The notes under the pieces: generated by a model
The model's input: only the letters and a program-made list of their open reading frames with translations
Told to the model about the DNA's origin: nothing
Databases searched by the model: none
Part shown: positions 1 to 8,695 of the stretch, piece by piece
Layout of the letters: every line of letters begins with the position of its first letter
Numbering within the stretch: the first letter of the stretch is position 1
Program-made: the position numbers and the translations under genes
NCBI GenBank assembly: GCA_944322855.1
Contig: CALUQG010000004.1
Coordinates: forward strand, 94,013 to 143,210
Direction of reading: 5' to 3'
DNA from: Candidatus Gastranaerophilales bacterium
Lineage (GTDB): Bacteria; Cyanobacteriota; Vampirovibrionia; Gastranaerophilales; Gastranaerophilaceae
DNA length: 49,198 bases

Positions 1-1250
1 TTTAATCCTTCTATATTTGACGGATGAAGGCCGATTGAAGGTTCGTCAAGAATATACAGAACTCCTGTTGTACGGTTGCGGACAGCACGTGCAAGCTGCA
101 TGCGCTGGCGTTCACCTGTTGAGAGAGTTGATGAAGCCCTGTCGAGTGTTAAATAACCAAGACCTAAATCCATCAGTCTTTTTGCTGAACCCAGAAAAGA
201 TTCACAAATACTTTTTGCCATCGGTTTCATTTCTGCAGGCATGGAGTCAGGTACGCTGCTAACCCAGTCTATTAGACTAGAAAGAGTCATCCGGCAGGCT
301 TCATCAAGCGAAATTCCTTTTATTTTTGGTTTTCTTGCGGTTTCAGATAGTCTTGTTCCGTGGCAGTCAGGACATATATCCTGTTTTAAGAATTTTTCAA
401 CTCTCTTCATACTTTTTTCATCTTTGACTTTGGCAAGAGCATTTTCTACTGTATAAGTAGCATTGTAATAAGTAAAGTCAAGTTCTCCGGCCTGATTAGA
501 ATTTTTTGCTTTATAAAAAATGTGTTTTTTTTCTGCAGGGCCGTTGTAAACAATATCTTTTTCTTTATCTGTCAAATCCTTAAACGGGATATTTGTTCTG
601 ACCCCCATCTCCCTGCAAACATCTGTCATTAATGTCCACATTAATGAATTCCAGGGCGCAACGGCGCCTTCATCTATTGTTAATGACTCATCAGGAACAA
701 GGGTTGATTTATCAACCGTTCTGATAATACCTGTACCCTGACATTTCTGGCATGCTCCCTGACTGTTGAATGCGAGTTCCTCTGCAGACGGGGCATAAAA
801 GTGCGCTCCACAAACAGGACAGACAAGTTCCTGTTCGGCAGCAACCGCAAGTGTCGGTTCAAGATAATGTCCGTTGGGGCAGCAATGATTTGCAATTCTT
901 GAAAACATTAATCTGAGGCTGTTTAAAAGTTCAGTACCAGTACCGAAGGTACTTCTTATACCGGGAACACCCGGACGCTGGTGCAAAGCAAGAGCGGCAG
1001 GGACATATAAAACATCTTCCACCTGAGCTTTTTCTGCCTGAGTCATTCTTCTTCTTGTATAGGTAGAAAGTGCTTCCAAATATCTTCTTGAACCTTCTGA
1101 ATATAAAACTCCTAAGGCAAGAGAAGATTTTCCTGAGCCGGAAACACCTGCAATCCCGACAATTTTGTTAAGAGGTATATCAACGTTAATGTTTTTTAAG
1201 TTGTGTACTTTCGCACCGATAACTTTTATCTTATCAATATTATTTGTCAT
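1..1250 (-). CDS. uvrA: UvrA-like ABC ATPase lacking the UvrB-binding domain (partial, runs off the left edge)
   Basis: Only the first ~416 codons are present; the frame stays open to base 1. The start is the ATG at 1250. The product has a Walker [10 protein letters not shown] near residue 30, the UvrA-typical [10 protein letters not shown] just after it, CPVC and CQKC zinc-finger pairs near residues 130-155, a CPDC pair further on, the ABC signature LSTGERQRM, and a Walker B ending [12 protein letters not shown]. In canonical UvrA about 120 residues, the UvrB-binding region, separate the first nucleotide-binding part from the first zinc finger. Here the two are almost adjacent. That matches the UvrA2 class, known from Deinococcus and from antibiotic producers, rather than the repair subunit. 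UvrA2-like proteins are linked to DNA damage or drug tolerance; the role here is inferred. It lies 18 bp upstream of the end of the fliI-like gene, on the same strand. Confidence 0.88.
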   Translation of the reverse strand, partial: MTNNIDKIKVIGAKVHNLKNINVDIPLNKIVGIAGVSGSGKSSLALGVLYSEGSRRYLEALSTYTRRRMTQAEKAQVEDVLYVPAALALHQRPGVPGIRSTFGTGTELLNSLRLMFSRIANHCCPNGHYLEPTLAVAAEQELVCPVCGAHFYAPSAEELAFNSQGACQKCQGTGIIRTVDKSTLVPDESLTIDEGAVAPWNSLMWTLMTDVCREMGVRTNIPFKDLTDKEKDIVYNGPAEKKHIFYKAKNSNQAGELDFTYYNATYTVENALAKVKDEKSMKRVEKFLKQDICPDCHGTRLSETARKPKIKGISLDEACRMTLSSLIDWVSSVPDSMPAEMKPMAKSICESFLGSAKRLMDLGLGYLTLDRASSTLSTGERQRMQLARAVRNRTTGVLYILDEPSIGLHPSNIEGL

Positions 1251-1268
1251 TTTTCCCTTTATAAACCA

Positions 1269-2618
1269 CTAAATATCGACAGGCGACATCATCTGAATAA
1301 GAGTATTAATAGTAGTATCCATACTAACGGAATCAGAAACTCTCTGTTGTAAGAAAGCGTTAATCTGCGGCATCATCTCAATAGCAATATCGAGTTTCGG
1401 GTTTGAACCTGCGACATACATACCTACGTCAATCAAATCTTTGTTTTCACGATACAGAGCCATTGCACGACGCATTTTTGCAGCTGCTTCTTTGTGTTCC
1501 GGCGAAGCTATTGCGGACATAAGACGGGAAATACTACCCAAAATATCTATTGCCGGATAATGATTCATCTCAGCAACTTTACGACTTAAGAAAATGTGCC
1601 CGTCAGTAATACCACGCACCGTATCAACAATCGGGTCATTGATGTCATCACCTTCCATTAATACTGTATACAAAGCTGTTATAGAACCTTTCGGACTGTT
1701 TCCGGCACGTTCAAGAACTTTCTGAAGCCACGAAAATATTGAAGGCGGATATCCTTTCATTGTTGGAGGTTCACCGATAGACAGGCCGACTTCACGCCCG
1801 GCCATTGCGCATCTTGTAACAGTATCTGTCATAAGGAAAACTTTTTTGCCTTTATCTCTAAAATATTCGCAAACAGAAGTTGCAGCCTGCAGGCATTTTT
1901 GACGTATCAAAGGCGGCTGGTCTCCGGTTGAACAAACAAGAACGGATTTTTTCATACCTTCTTCGCCCAGAGAATCTTCAATAAATTCTTTTACTTCCCT
2001 TCCACGTTCTCCAATCAGCGCCACAACGTTTACATCCGCATCAGAGTTTCTGGCAATCATACCCAGCATGGTGCTTTTCCCGACTCCGGATCCTGCAAAA
2101 AGACCCATACGTTGTCCGGCTCCCATTGTTAAAGTTGCATCAATAGCCCTGACTCCTGTTGAAAACATTGTATTGATAATAGGTCTGTCAAAAGGACTCG
2201 GTGCAGGGCCGTCAATTGATACAAAGTTTGCATCAGAAGTATCAAGCGGCTTTCCGTCAATTGGTTCTCCCATAGGACTGATTAATCTGCCCAGTAAAAA
2301 ATCGCCGACCGGAAGCATAATGGGCTTTCCTGTAGTGGAAACAAGACTGCCCTGTCCTATTCCTGCTCCGTCATAAAGCAAAAGCAGCTGCGCTGTATCA
2401 CCTTTGAAAGCGACAACTTCTGCAGGTTTTTTTTCTCCCTGCCATGTTTCTATAAAACATAAATCACCAATTTTCAATCCCGGAAGTTTTACTTCAACAG
2501 TAAGCCCCAGAAGCTTTGATACAGAACCCTTATACTGATACATGGGTGTTGAGTCTATTATTTCATAGGCCCTTTTTTTCATATATTCAATTGAACGTTC
2601 TGTTGATTGTTCAAGCAT
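1269..2618 (-). CDS. fliI: FliI/SctN-type type III export ATPase (first, divergent copy)
   Basis: This 449-residue ATPase of the F1-beta/FliI family energises export through a flagellar-type or injectisome-type type III apparatus at the inner membrane. It has an N-terminal beta-barrel region (residues ~30-100), a Walker [11 protein letters not shown] near 175-183, the [10 protein letters not shown] segment, and a Walker B-like region ending LMTDTVTR. It differs from the second copy at 36190: it reads [28 protein letters not shown], and it has [14 protein letters not shown], which recalls YscN-type ATPases. It is the last gene of a five-gene minus-strand series and starts 10 bp after flhA, with AGGGG ahead of the ATG. 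The class is clear. Whether it serves the flagellum or a second machine is open. Confidence 0.92.
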   Translation of the reverse strand: MLEQSTERSIEYMKKRAYEIIDSTPMYQYKGSVSKLLGLTVEVKLPGLKIGDLCFIETWQGEKKPAEVVAFKGDTAQLLLLYDGAGIGQGSLVSTTGKPIMLPVGDFLLGRLISPMGEPIDGKPLDTSDANFVSIDGPAPSPFDRPIINTMFSTGVRAIDATLTMGAGQRMGLFAGSGVGKSTMLGMIARNSDADVNVVALIGERGREVKEFIEDSLGEEGMKKSVLVCSTGDQPPLIRQKCLQAATSVCEYFRDKGKKVFLMTDTVTRCAMAGREVGLSIGEPPTMKGYPPSIFSWLQKVLERAGNSPKGSITALYTVLMEGDDINDPIVDTVRGITDGHIFLSRKVAEMNHYPAIDILGSISRLMSAIASPEHKEAAAKMRRAMALYRENKDLIDVGMYVAGSNPKLDIAIEMMPQINAFLQQRVSDSVSMDTTINTLIQMMSPVDI

Positions 2619-2628
2619 TTCTTAACCC

Positions 2629-4722
2629 CTATTGATAATCAGGCGAATACATTTCTCCAATTGTGTCTACAGCTTCGACTTTAATATCCGTAATCAATTC
2701 GGAATAGGATATTACAACAATTGTAGGAATATGTCTTTCCAAAAGCTGGTACAAAGGCAGTCTTATTCTTGGCGAACACAGGATAACCGGCTGCCTGCCT
2801 ACGGTCTGATGCGCACGCATAAGTGTGGAAGCTGTAGTTTCAATGAGTTCCTGAACCTGCATCGGATTTAGCAGGAACATTGTTCCTAATTCTGTTCTCT
2901 GACAGCTGTCATCAAGTGTTTTTTCCCATTCACTCGAAAGTGTCAGAGCATAAAGAACCTTATCCTCGGTGCAGTTTGTCAAACATATCTGTCTGCCAAG
3001 CGCAGCCCTGATACGCTCAGAGAGAATATCAGGTTCTTTTGAAAATCTTGCATAATCGCAGAGTCTCTCAAAAATAAAGATAATATCTTTGATGGAAACT
3101 TTTTCTCTTATCAGGTTAACAAAAATTTTGCGCAAATCGCTTGTTGAAATAATTGCAGGTACAAGGTCATTAACGAGTGTTGGGTCTTGAGATTTTACAA
3201 GTTCCATGAGCTTGAGAACATCGGTTTTTGTCATAACTTCATCAACATATTTTCTTACACATTCCTGAAGGTGTGTAACAATTACGTCTACAGAATCGAC
3301 TGCGGTCAGATGATCTTCTTCATGAATATTTGCAGGATCAACCCAGTATGCCTGCGCCTGATATGTAGGATCAATATTTACGATAGAATCTGCAGGAGTA
3401 GGTCTGCCTGTAGCATCCCACTGATCAGCAATAACCATGAGTTTTCCGGGATAAACAAATCCGGTTGCAACTTTGTTGCCTCTAATGGATATCAAATATT
3501 CGTTTGCATCCAGAGCGGAAGAATCCATAATTCTTATGTTAGGTATAATGTATCCGAGTTCATCAGTAACACGCTGACGCAATGCAGCTATTTTTGCCAG
3601 CAGCTGTCCTTCCTGATCAGGGTCAGCAATAGGCAAAAGTCCGGAGCCTACCTGCAGACTCAAGACATCTACACCCAGTCTCTCGTACATCTTATTCGGG
3701 TTAACAAGATCCTGCATATTTTGTTTAACATTTTCTAATTGGCCGAGTTGAGCCTGAACATCCTGATTAACAAGAACAGAAAAACCTGCAATCAAAAGAA
3801 TTACTGAAAAAATAGTAAACGGAAGCCATGGCAATCCTGTCCAATGGCTTGATACGGCAATCAACATAAGGAAACCTACAGCGCAGAACAAACTCATAGG
3901 TTTGCTCATAATCTGTCCGGCAACATCAGTTGCCAAACTCGGACTTGCTGCAGAAGCACGTGTCATTACGATACCTGCAGATACTGCCATCAAAAGCGAC
4001 GGAACCTGTGAAGACAAACCGTCACCGATTGTCAAAATTGTATATTTTGAAACGGCATCACCTATAGGCATTCCCTGCTGTAAAACACCGATTAACAAAC
4101 CGCCTATGATATTGATGATTACAATGATAATACCGGCCATCGTATCACCTTTTACGAACTTCATAGCACCATCCATAGACCCGAACAGAGCGGATTCTCT
4201 TTGAAGATCCTCACGTCTTTTGACTGCTTCATCAGGTGAAATCAATCCGGCATTGAAATCCGCATCAATCGTCATTTGCTTACCAGGCATTGCGTCCAAT
4301 GCAAACCTTGCGGAAACTTCGGCAATACGTTCCGCACCTTTGGTAATTACCATAAACTGAACAATAGTGATAATTATAAAAATTACACCGCCGACAACCA
4401 TGTTACCTCCGGTGACAAATGTCCCGAAAGCGTGAATAACTTCGCCGGCTTCACCTTTTGCAAGAATAAGACGGGTTGAAGCAATCCCCAGAACCAGCCT
4501 GAACATTGTACCGATAAGGATAATTGACGGAAATGAAGAAAGTTCAAGCGGTTTTTGAATATACAAAGAAAACATCAAAAGAACGATACCCAGTGTAATA
4601 TTCAAAGATATTGAAAAGTTAATAATCCATGTCGGAACTTCTATAAGCAGGATGAGTATCAGCGCCACTACAAATGCCGCCAGTGAAAGTTCGCTTATTG
4701 GATTTCCGTTTGGATTTGCCAT
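2629..4722 (-). CDS. flhA: FlhA/SctV type III export gate protein
   Basis: This 697-residue protein has the length of FlhA. The first ~330 residues carry about eight hydrophobic segments; the rest is the cytoplasmic domain that receives export substrates. The family signature lies near residues 130-165 (GAERIAEVSARF, then DAMPGKQMTID). NPNKMYERLGVDVLSLQVG marks the start of the cytosolic part. It forms the nonameric export ring together with FlhB, whose gene is at 44410. The start codon overlaps the stop of the upstream fliH-like gene by one base (TAATG), which points to translational coupling. It is the only FlhA in the window, and it sits in the divergent cluster rather than in the canonical fliFGHI operon. 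Confidence 0.96.
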   Translation of the reverse strand: MANPNGNPISELSLAAFVVALILILLIEVPTWIINFSISLNITLGIVLLMFSLYIQKPLELSSFPSIILIGTMFRLVLGIASTRLILAKGEAGEVIHAFGTFVTGGNMVVGGVIFIIITIVQFMVITKGAERIAEVSARFALDAMPGKQMTIDADFNAGLISPDEAVKRREDLQRESALFGSMDGAMKFVKGDTMAGIIIVIINIIGGLLIGVLQQGMPIGDAVSKYTILTIGDGLSSQVPSLLMAVSAGIVMTRASAASPSLATDVAGQIMSKPMSLFCAVGFLMLIAVSSHWTGLPWLPFTIFSVILLIAGFSVLVNQDVQAQLGQLENVKQNMQDLVNPNKMYERLGVDVLSLQVGSGLLPIADPDQEGQLLAKIAALRQRVTDELGYIIPNIRIMDSSALDANEYLISIRGNKVATGFVYPGKLMVIADQWDATGRPTPADSIVNIDPTYQAQAYWVDPANIHEEDHLTAVDSVDVIVTHLQECVRKYVDEVMTKTDVLKLMELVKSQDPTLVNDLVPAIISTSDLRKIFVNLIREKVSIKDIIFIFERLCDYARFSKEPDILSERIRAALGRQICLTNCTEDKVLYALTLSSEWEKTLDDSCQRTELGTMFLLNPMQVQELIETTASTLMRAHQTVGRQPVILCSPRIRLPLYQLLERHIPTIVVISYSELITDIKVEAVDTIGEMYSPDYQ

Positions 4723-5510
4723 TATATTTGTTTAAATGCCTCTTTTATTAACTCGAGCTGTGTACTTATATTAGCATCTATAATACCGTTTGAAGTTTCA
4801 ATAACCGCTGACCCTTCATCCACATCTTTGTCGCCCGTTACAAAGATTTTAGCTTCAAATTGTCCGGAAGACAAAAGCGCCGGAACAATTTCTTTTGTGT
4901 ATTCGACATCTGTCGGATTTACTTTGAGTATAATTTTGTTCTCGTCTTTTGCAAGGCTCTTCAATGCATCATGTACGATTGCATCAAGAACTTTTTTGTC
5001 TGTTTCTACTTCTTTTTTAATGATTTTTTCAGCAACTTTCAAGGAAATATCTAGAATATCTCCTGCCACTTTATCGTAGACGACTTCTTTATATCCAAAA
5101 AATTCTTCAAGAGCACTTTTTAAGGCGAACAAATCTTCTTTTGCTTCCTCTACACCTTTTTCATAGCCTTCTTTGGAAGCTTGTTCCTTAATCATTATAG
5201 CTTCCTGCTGTGCACGGGAAATAAGGTTTCTGTCATCTATTCTTCTATAGCCCCTTCTTCTGTCGCCTCTTCTTCTCTCGGCTCTCTGGGAGAAATTTAT
5301 GTCATCAAAATTAAAACCTTCAAAAATATCGAATGTTTTTTCTTCTTCTTTTTCAGGCTGAGACTGTTGTTGAATATTTTCTTCGTGCAAGGAAGATGAA
5401 TCTTGTAACTGTTCCTCAATCTGTTCCTGCGATATTTGTTCAACAGGTTGCTGAGGAAGGTGAGGCTGAATTCTATTGAGTTTTTTCTGACTATTTCTTT
5501 TTATTATCAT
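4722..5510 (-). CDS. fliH: FliH-like export ATPase regulator (first copy)
   Basis: The protein has 262 residues. Residues ~1-70 are low-complexity and rich in Gln and Glu; a very basic patch follows (RRRGDRRRGYRR near 80-90). Next comes a coiled coil starting near AQQEAIMIKEQA, and a FliH/SctL-type C-terminal domain (from about DILDISLKVAEKIIKKEV). FliH proteins bind the FliI N-terminus and act as a peripheral-stalk analogue of F-type ATPases. The position directly upstream of flhA and fliI supports the call more than raw sequence does. AGGA stands 8 nt before the ATG. The basic patch is not usual in FliH and could contact RNA, lipid or an acidic partner; that is inference. Confidence 0.8.
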   Translation of the reverse strand: MIIKRNSQKKLNRIQPHLPQQPVEQISQEQIEEQLQDSSSLHEENIQQQSQPEKEEEKTFDIFEGFNFDDINFSQRAERRRGDRRRGYRRIDDRNLISRAQQEAIMIKEQASKEGYEKGVEEAKEDLFALKSALEEFFGYKEVVYDKVAGDILDISLKVAEKIIKKEVETDKKVLDAIVHDALKSLAKDENKIILKVNPTDVEYTKEIVPALLSSGQFEAKIFVTGDKDVDEGSAVIETSNGIIDANISTQLELIKEAFKQI

Positions 5511-5542
5511 CCTGGAATTTATCCTGTGAGAATTTCACAAAT

Positions 5543-6550
5543 TTATTTGCGAGAAAGTTTCTCTTCAATGTGATTGCATATAATATCCGCAATTCTTGGC
5601 GGAATATCTACACTTCTGCCTTGTCCTGCGGCCGCTGATACAAAGTTTTTTACGAGTTCTCTTTCCTTCATTATCATATTAGATATTTTAGAAATATCCG
5701 AATTTTTTACAATTTTATATAATCTGTCATAAATTTTTCCTGCATTAAGTTTTTTAGGCTCAGGCAATGTTTTTTTTATCTCTTTCAAACATTTTACAAC
5801 AAGTCCTCTGTCGAGTTTGTTTTCAAGATCCTCCATAGCCGCATAATCATTTAAAATAGCAGCATCGTCAGGCGAAAACTTGCTCAATAGGCCCTGTCGC
5901 TTGTCTGCTGGCAGGTGTCTTAGAACTATTGCAAAAGTTGCGAGTTTAAAAAGTTTGTTGTCGTCTGTATGCTGAATATACTCGGTAAGCTCATCCTGGG
6001 CACCTTGCTGTTGAGGAGATTGCGCAGCTTGCTGCTGTTCTATTTGTTCCTGTGCCTGCTGCTGTGCCATTTCATCAATATTGGAGTGGCTCAATGCTTC
6101 TTTGACTTGCTCTTCGTTCAAAATGCCTTTTGCTTTTAGTTCGTCGAGAGCTTCAGCATAAGCTTTTTTGACATGATGTTCGACAACGGCAATCATATCA
6201 GCCTGCGGAAGCTGTTTTATTATTGCTGTTTTGGCTATTTCAAATACGGTAAAGGCTATTTTTTGCATTATACCGTCTCTAAACTGTGGATCAATTCCGC
6301 TTCTTATGATATCAATAGCCTTGTGAAAAGCCCATTCCCCGATAAACTGTGTAACGATGCTTGCCTGCTCCGCATTAAAACTTATAGTTGTATCATTTGC
6401 AATAGCTTCCCCAGCCATGTAACAGAAGTTGAATACAATGTTGATAATATACTGCTTGTCTGCATCAGCCAGATCAGGCGGCAGTGCCGGCCCAACCTGA
6501 TCGGAAAGGTTTTTTGCAAATTCTTTATAATCAAATCCTTCTATTGGCAA
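5543..6550 (-). CDS. Unrecognised protein in the FliG position (possible divergent C-ring component)
   Basis: The 335-residue product lies between fliF-like and fliH-like genes, exactly where fliG sits in the second operon. Residues 1-160 are a helical domain of no family I recognise. Residues ~163-187 are a Gln-rich linker. Residues ~190-335 are helical again. The stretch TFAIVLRHLPADKRQGLLSKF resembles the FliG middle-domain pattern of a hydrophobic helix followed by LP..., but the charged C-terminal torque helix found in real FliG is not visible. The start is TTG at 6550, chosen because GGGAGAG stands 6 nt upstream. A FliG-like role rests on synteny plus this weak resemblance. A non-rotating scaffold is as likely. 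Confidence 0.6.
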   Translation of the reverse strand: MPIEGFDYKEFAKNLSDQVGPALPPDLADADKQYIINIVFNFCYMAGEAIANDTTISFNAEQASIVTQFIGEWAFHKAIDIIRSGIDPQFRDGIMQKIAFTVFEIAKTAIIKQLPQADMIAVVEHHVKKAYAEALDELKAKGILNEEQVKEALSHSNIDEMAQQQAQEQIEQQQAAQSPQQQGAQDELTEYIQHTDDNKLFKLATFAIVLRHLPADKRQGLLSKFSPDDAAILNDYAAMEDLENKLDRGLVVKCLKEIKKTLPEPKKLNAGKIYDRLYKIVKNSDISKISNMIMKERELVKNFVSAAAGQGRSVDIPPRIADIICNHIEEKLSRK

Positions 6551-6626
6551 TTTTGTCTCTCCCTGTTAGTTTGAATTTTTAGCTAAAATTCTGCTTTCAA
6601 ATAAATCTTGTAGATTTAACTATGGA

Positions 6627-8255
6627 TTATGCTTTTTCAATCCAGCTTTTGACGTGTTCTGCAAGAGCATCATCATCAAGCCCTGACATTTCATCCGCAA
6701 GCTCAGACAGTGTCGAATTTAATTCAGGCAATGTTTGTGATTGATTTTTTTGTTCGAGCATTCCTTGTGCAAGCTGTGTTTGTTTTTCTATCAATTCGGC
6801 AGCTTTCAGATTTACATCTCTTATTTGTTTTTCTTGATCTTGAGATTTTTCTCTCAACATTTCTATTTCTGCTCTTTGTCTGTCCTGAGCAGCTTTAACT
6901 CTGTCAGACAGGAATTTCAAACCTACACCAAGACCGATAAGTATCAGTGCAATTGCAAGCCACCACGGGTTTCCCGTTGAATCCGGTTTCGGAAGTGATT
7001 CAGGTTTGTCACCTGCAAGGAACGGATCAACCGAGTCAGAGAATGCAATTTCTACATTTTCTGCTTTTGCTTTTGGGGATGCAGCTCTTGCTATAAGCTC
7101 TTTTAATTCTTCTAAAGTCATATTGGCAGGAATAGAGCTTTCTTCAAGTGTAACTGCAATAGATATATCTTCAACTGTTCCCGGTTTTACAAGTTCACTG
7201 GTCTGTACTTTCGGAACTCCGTATTGAGTTTCTCTTGCTGTTCTTGAGTAGCTTCTGTTTTGAGCGGAATCAGCATTATTTGCAGGTAATCCGTTAGGCA
7301 GATACACGCTCACGGCACTGATGCCTTTGTTTGTGTCTCTGGTTTGATCACCCAAACCTTCTGAAAAAGTTTGTTCTGTCAAAGCAGTCTTTTTAGTCGG
7401 ATCAAAATCAATTGCATCTTTCTGCATTGGTGCCTGACGCAAATATGTACTGACCGTAACGGCATAATTGCCTTTCCCGATAAGTTTATCCAGCTGGGTT
7501 TTTACCTTTGCCTGCATATACTGGTCATTTTCTTCAAGTTTGGCCAGCATGTCATCATCAGCTGATGCTATAGAATCATAAACATTTCCGTTTGTATCGG
7601 TAATCGAGATATTTTCAGCTTCAAGACCATTAACAGAGCCTAACAAAAGATTTCTAATGGCCTTGACTTTCATATTATCCAGTTTTTCACCGCTTGGCAT
7701 AACAAGCTGAACTGTTGCTGTAATAGGCTTTTGATCCTGTTCAAACATAACCTGTTCAGGAATTGATACAAAAACAGATGCGTTTTCTATCGGAGGGATT
7801 TTTCTTATTAAACGAGACAACTCCCCGTTGATTGCACGGGTGAGACGAATTCTTTTATCTTCTTTTGTTGATGTAAAATCACCTTTGTCAAAGATTTCAA
7901 GACCGATATTCTGGTCTACAAGACCGCTTTTTACAATAGCCAGAAGAGCCCTATCTCTTTGTGTCATAGTGTATTTTTGCAGATATAAAACAGATTTTTG
8001 TCCGTCAGCACGTCTTTCGACAGTAATACCTTCTCTGGCAAGAAGTGCCTGGATTTCAATAGCTTTGCCCAGATTATCTGTTGTAAGCAAGTCAAGCGGT
8101 TTGTCTATGACTTTTTCTTTAACTGTTTTTGGCGCACCGGAATTGTTTTGAGACACGACGACTCCCACTGTTATAAACAGTGCAAGCACTACAACAAGTC
8201 CTCCTATTATCCCATATAGTAATGGCTTATTTTCCAGTATTTTTTGAAAATCCAT
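6627..8255 (-). CDS. fliF: FliF-like MS-ring protein (first, divergent copy)
   Basis: The protein has 542 residues. A transmembrane helix lies at ~14-36 and a YscJ/FliF ring-building domain at ~50-220, including ASVFVSIPEQ and the ITDTNGNVYDS segment that corresponds to FLTDQSGN in standard FliF. A long periplasmic middle follows. A second transmembrane helix (PWWLAIALILIGLGVGL) lies at ~428-448, then a coiled coil, and the C-terminal tail ends AEHVKSWIEKA. That final amphipathic helix with a Trp is the kind that binds FliG in ordinary flagella, so a partner is expected and may be the next gene. The two-helix architecture is flagellar FliF rather than the injectisome ring protein SctJ. AGGAAA precedes the ATG, and a strong sigma-70-like promoter lies upstream. 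Confidence 0.88.
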   Translation of the reverse strand: MDFQKILENKPLLYGIIGGLVVVLALFITVGVVVSQNNSGAPKTVKEKVIDKPLDLLTTDNLGKAIEIQALLAREGITVERRADGQKSVLYLQKYTMTQRDRALLAIVKSGLVDQNIGLEIFDKGDFTSTKEDKRIRLTRAINGELSRLIRKIPPIENASVFVSIPEQVMFEQDQKPITATVQLVMPSGEKLDNMKVKAIRNLLLGSVNGLEAENISITDTNGNVYDSIASADDDMLAKLEENDQYMQAKVKTQLDKLIGKGNYAVTVSTYLRQAPMQKDAIDFDPTKKTALTEQTFSEGLGDQTRDTNKGISAVSVYLPNGLPANNADSAQNRSYSRTARETQYGVPKVQTSELVKPGTVEDISIAVTLEESSIPANMTLEELKELIARAASPKAKAENVEIAFSDSVDPFLAGDKPESLPKPDSTGNPWWLAIALILIGLGVGLKFLSDRVKAAQDRQRAEIEMLREKSQDQEKQIRDVNLKAAELIEKQTQLAQGMLEQKNQSQTLPELNSTLSELADEMSGLDDDALAEHVKSWIEKA

Positions 8256-8282
8256 TTAGTATTTTTCCTGCCTGTTATTTAG

Positions 8283-8311
8283 ATTATACTATCAATTACG
8301 GTAGAAGTTAA
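8283..8311 (-). promoter_or_regulatory. Sigma-70-type promoter for the fliF-fliI minus-strand cluster
   Basis: Read on the minus strand, TTAACT (8311-8306) and a perfect TATAAT (8288-8283) are separated by 17 bp. Transcription would start near 8276, about 20 bp ahead of the fliF-like ATG. There is no sign of a FliA-type promoter, so the cluster looks housekeeping-driven. Confidence 0.65.
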
Positions 8312-8695
8312 CTGCCTGTGTAGGTTTCAGAAAAATTTTCATCCAAATAGAGGATATTTTTCTATCCTTCAAATTAATGATTTTTTTCTGGAAGTCATGT
8401 TTTTCATTAATTAATATCTAATCCGGAGTCGCAGCTGCAGCCTCAAGTTTTTAAGCTGACTTGATGGAGACAGAAAAACAAGTTGTGCTTTAGCTAAGCT
8501 GTTTTCTTTGTCACTGTTCTCTTTGACTTTTTTACCGTTGGGCTTAGTGACTTAAGTGAACAAATAACACTCATCTGCTCTCTGTGTTTCGGAGACAGGC
8601 TCACTACTGCTCGATTCGCTGTGCGTGTTCGATTTGTCAAAAAATTTGTTAATGTCGTTTAATTTTTTATCAAGAATTTTTTAAATAATTCTTAA
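8312..8695. other. Intergenic region with a GC-richer block of unknown nature (about 8430-8640)
   Basis: Between the fliF-like gene and the end of pheS there is no intact gene. The stretch 8430-8640 is visibly richer in G and C than the flanks. On the minus strand one frame stays open for about 46 codons, with SLSPKHREQMSVIC and KSLSPTVKKSK, but it has no ribosome binding site. A small hairpin AGGATA/TATCCT lies at 8351-8369. Near 8670-8695, AAGAATT and AATTCTT form a weak inverted repeat just beyond the pheS stop. The block could be a gene remnant, a dispersed repeat or a non-coding RNA. Confidence 0.4.

Noticed and set aside
1269-2618. ATP synthase alpha or a Rho factor
   Set aside because: The order of genes and the FliI/YscN-type motifs fit an export ATPase better.
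3187-3738. Plus-strand frame of 183 codons opposite flhA
   Set aside because: Antisense shadow of flhA; no ribosome site and an unlikely composition.
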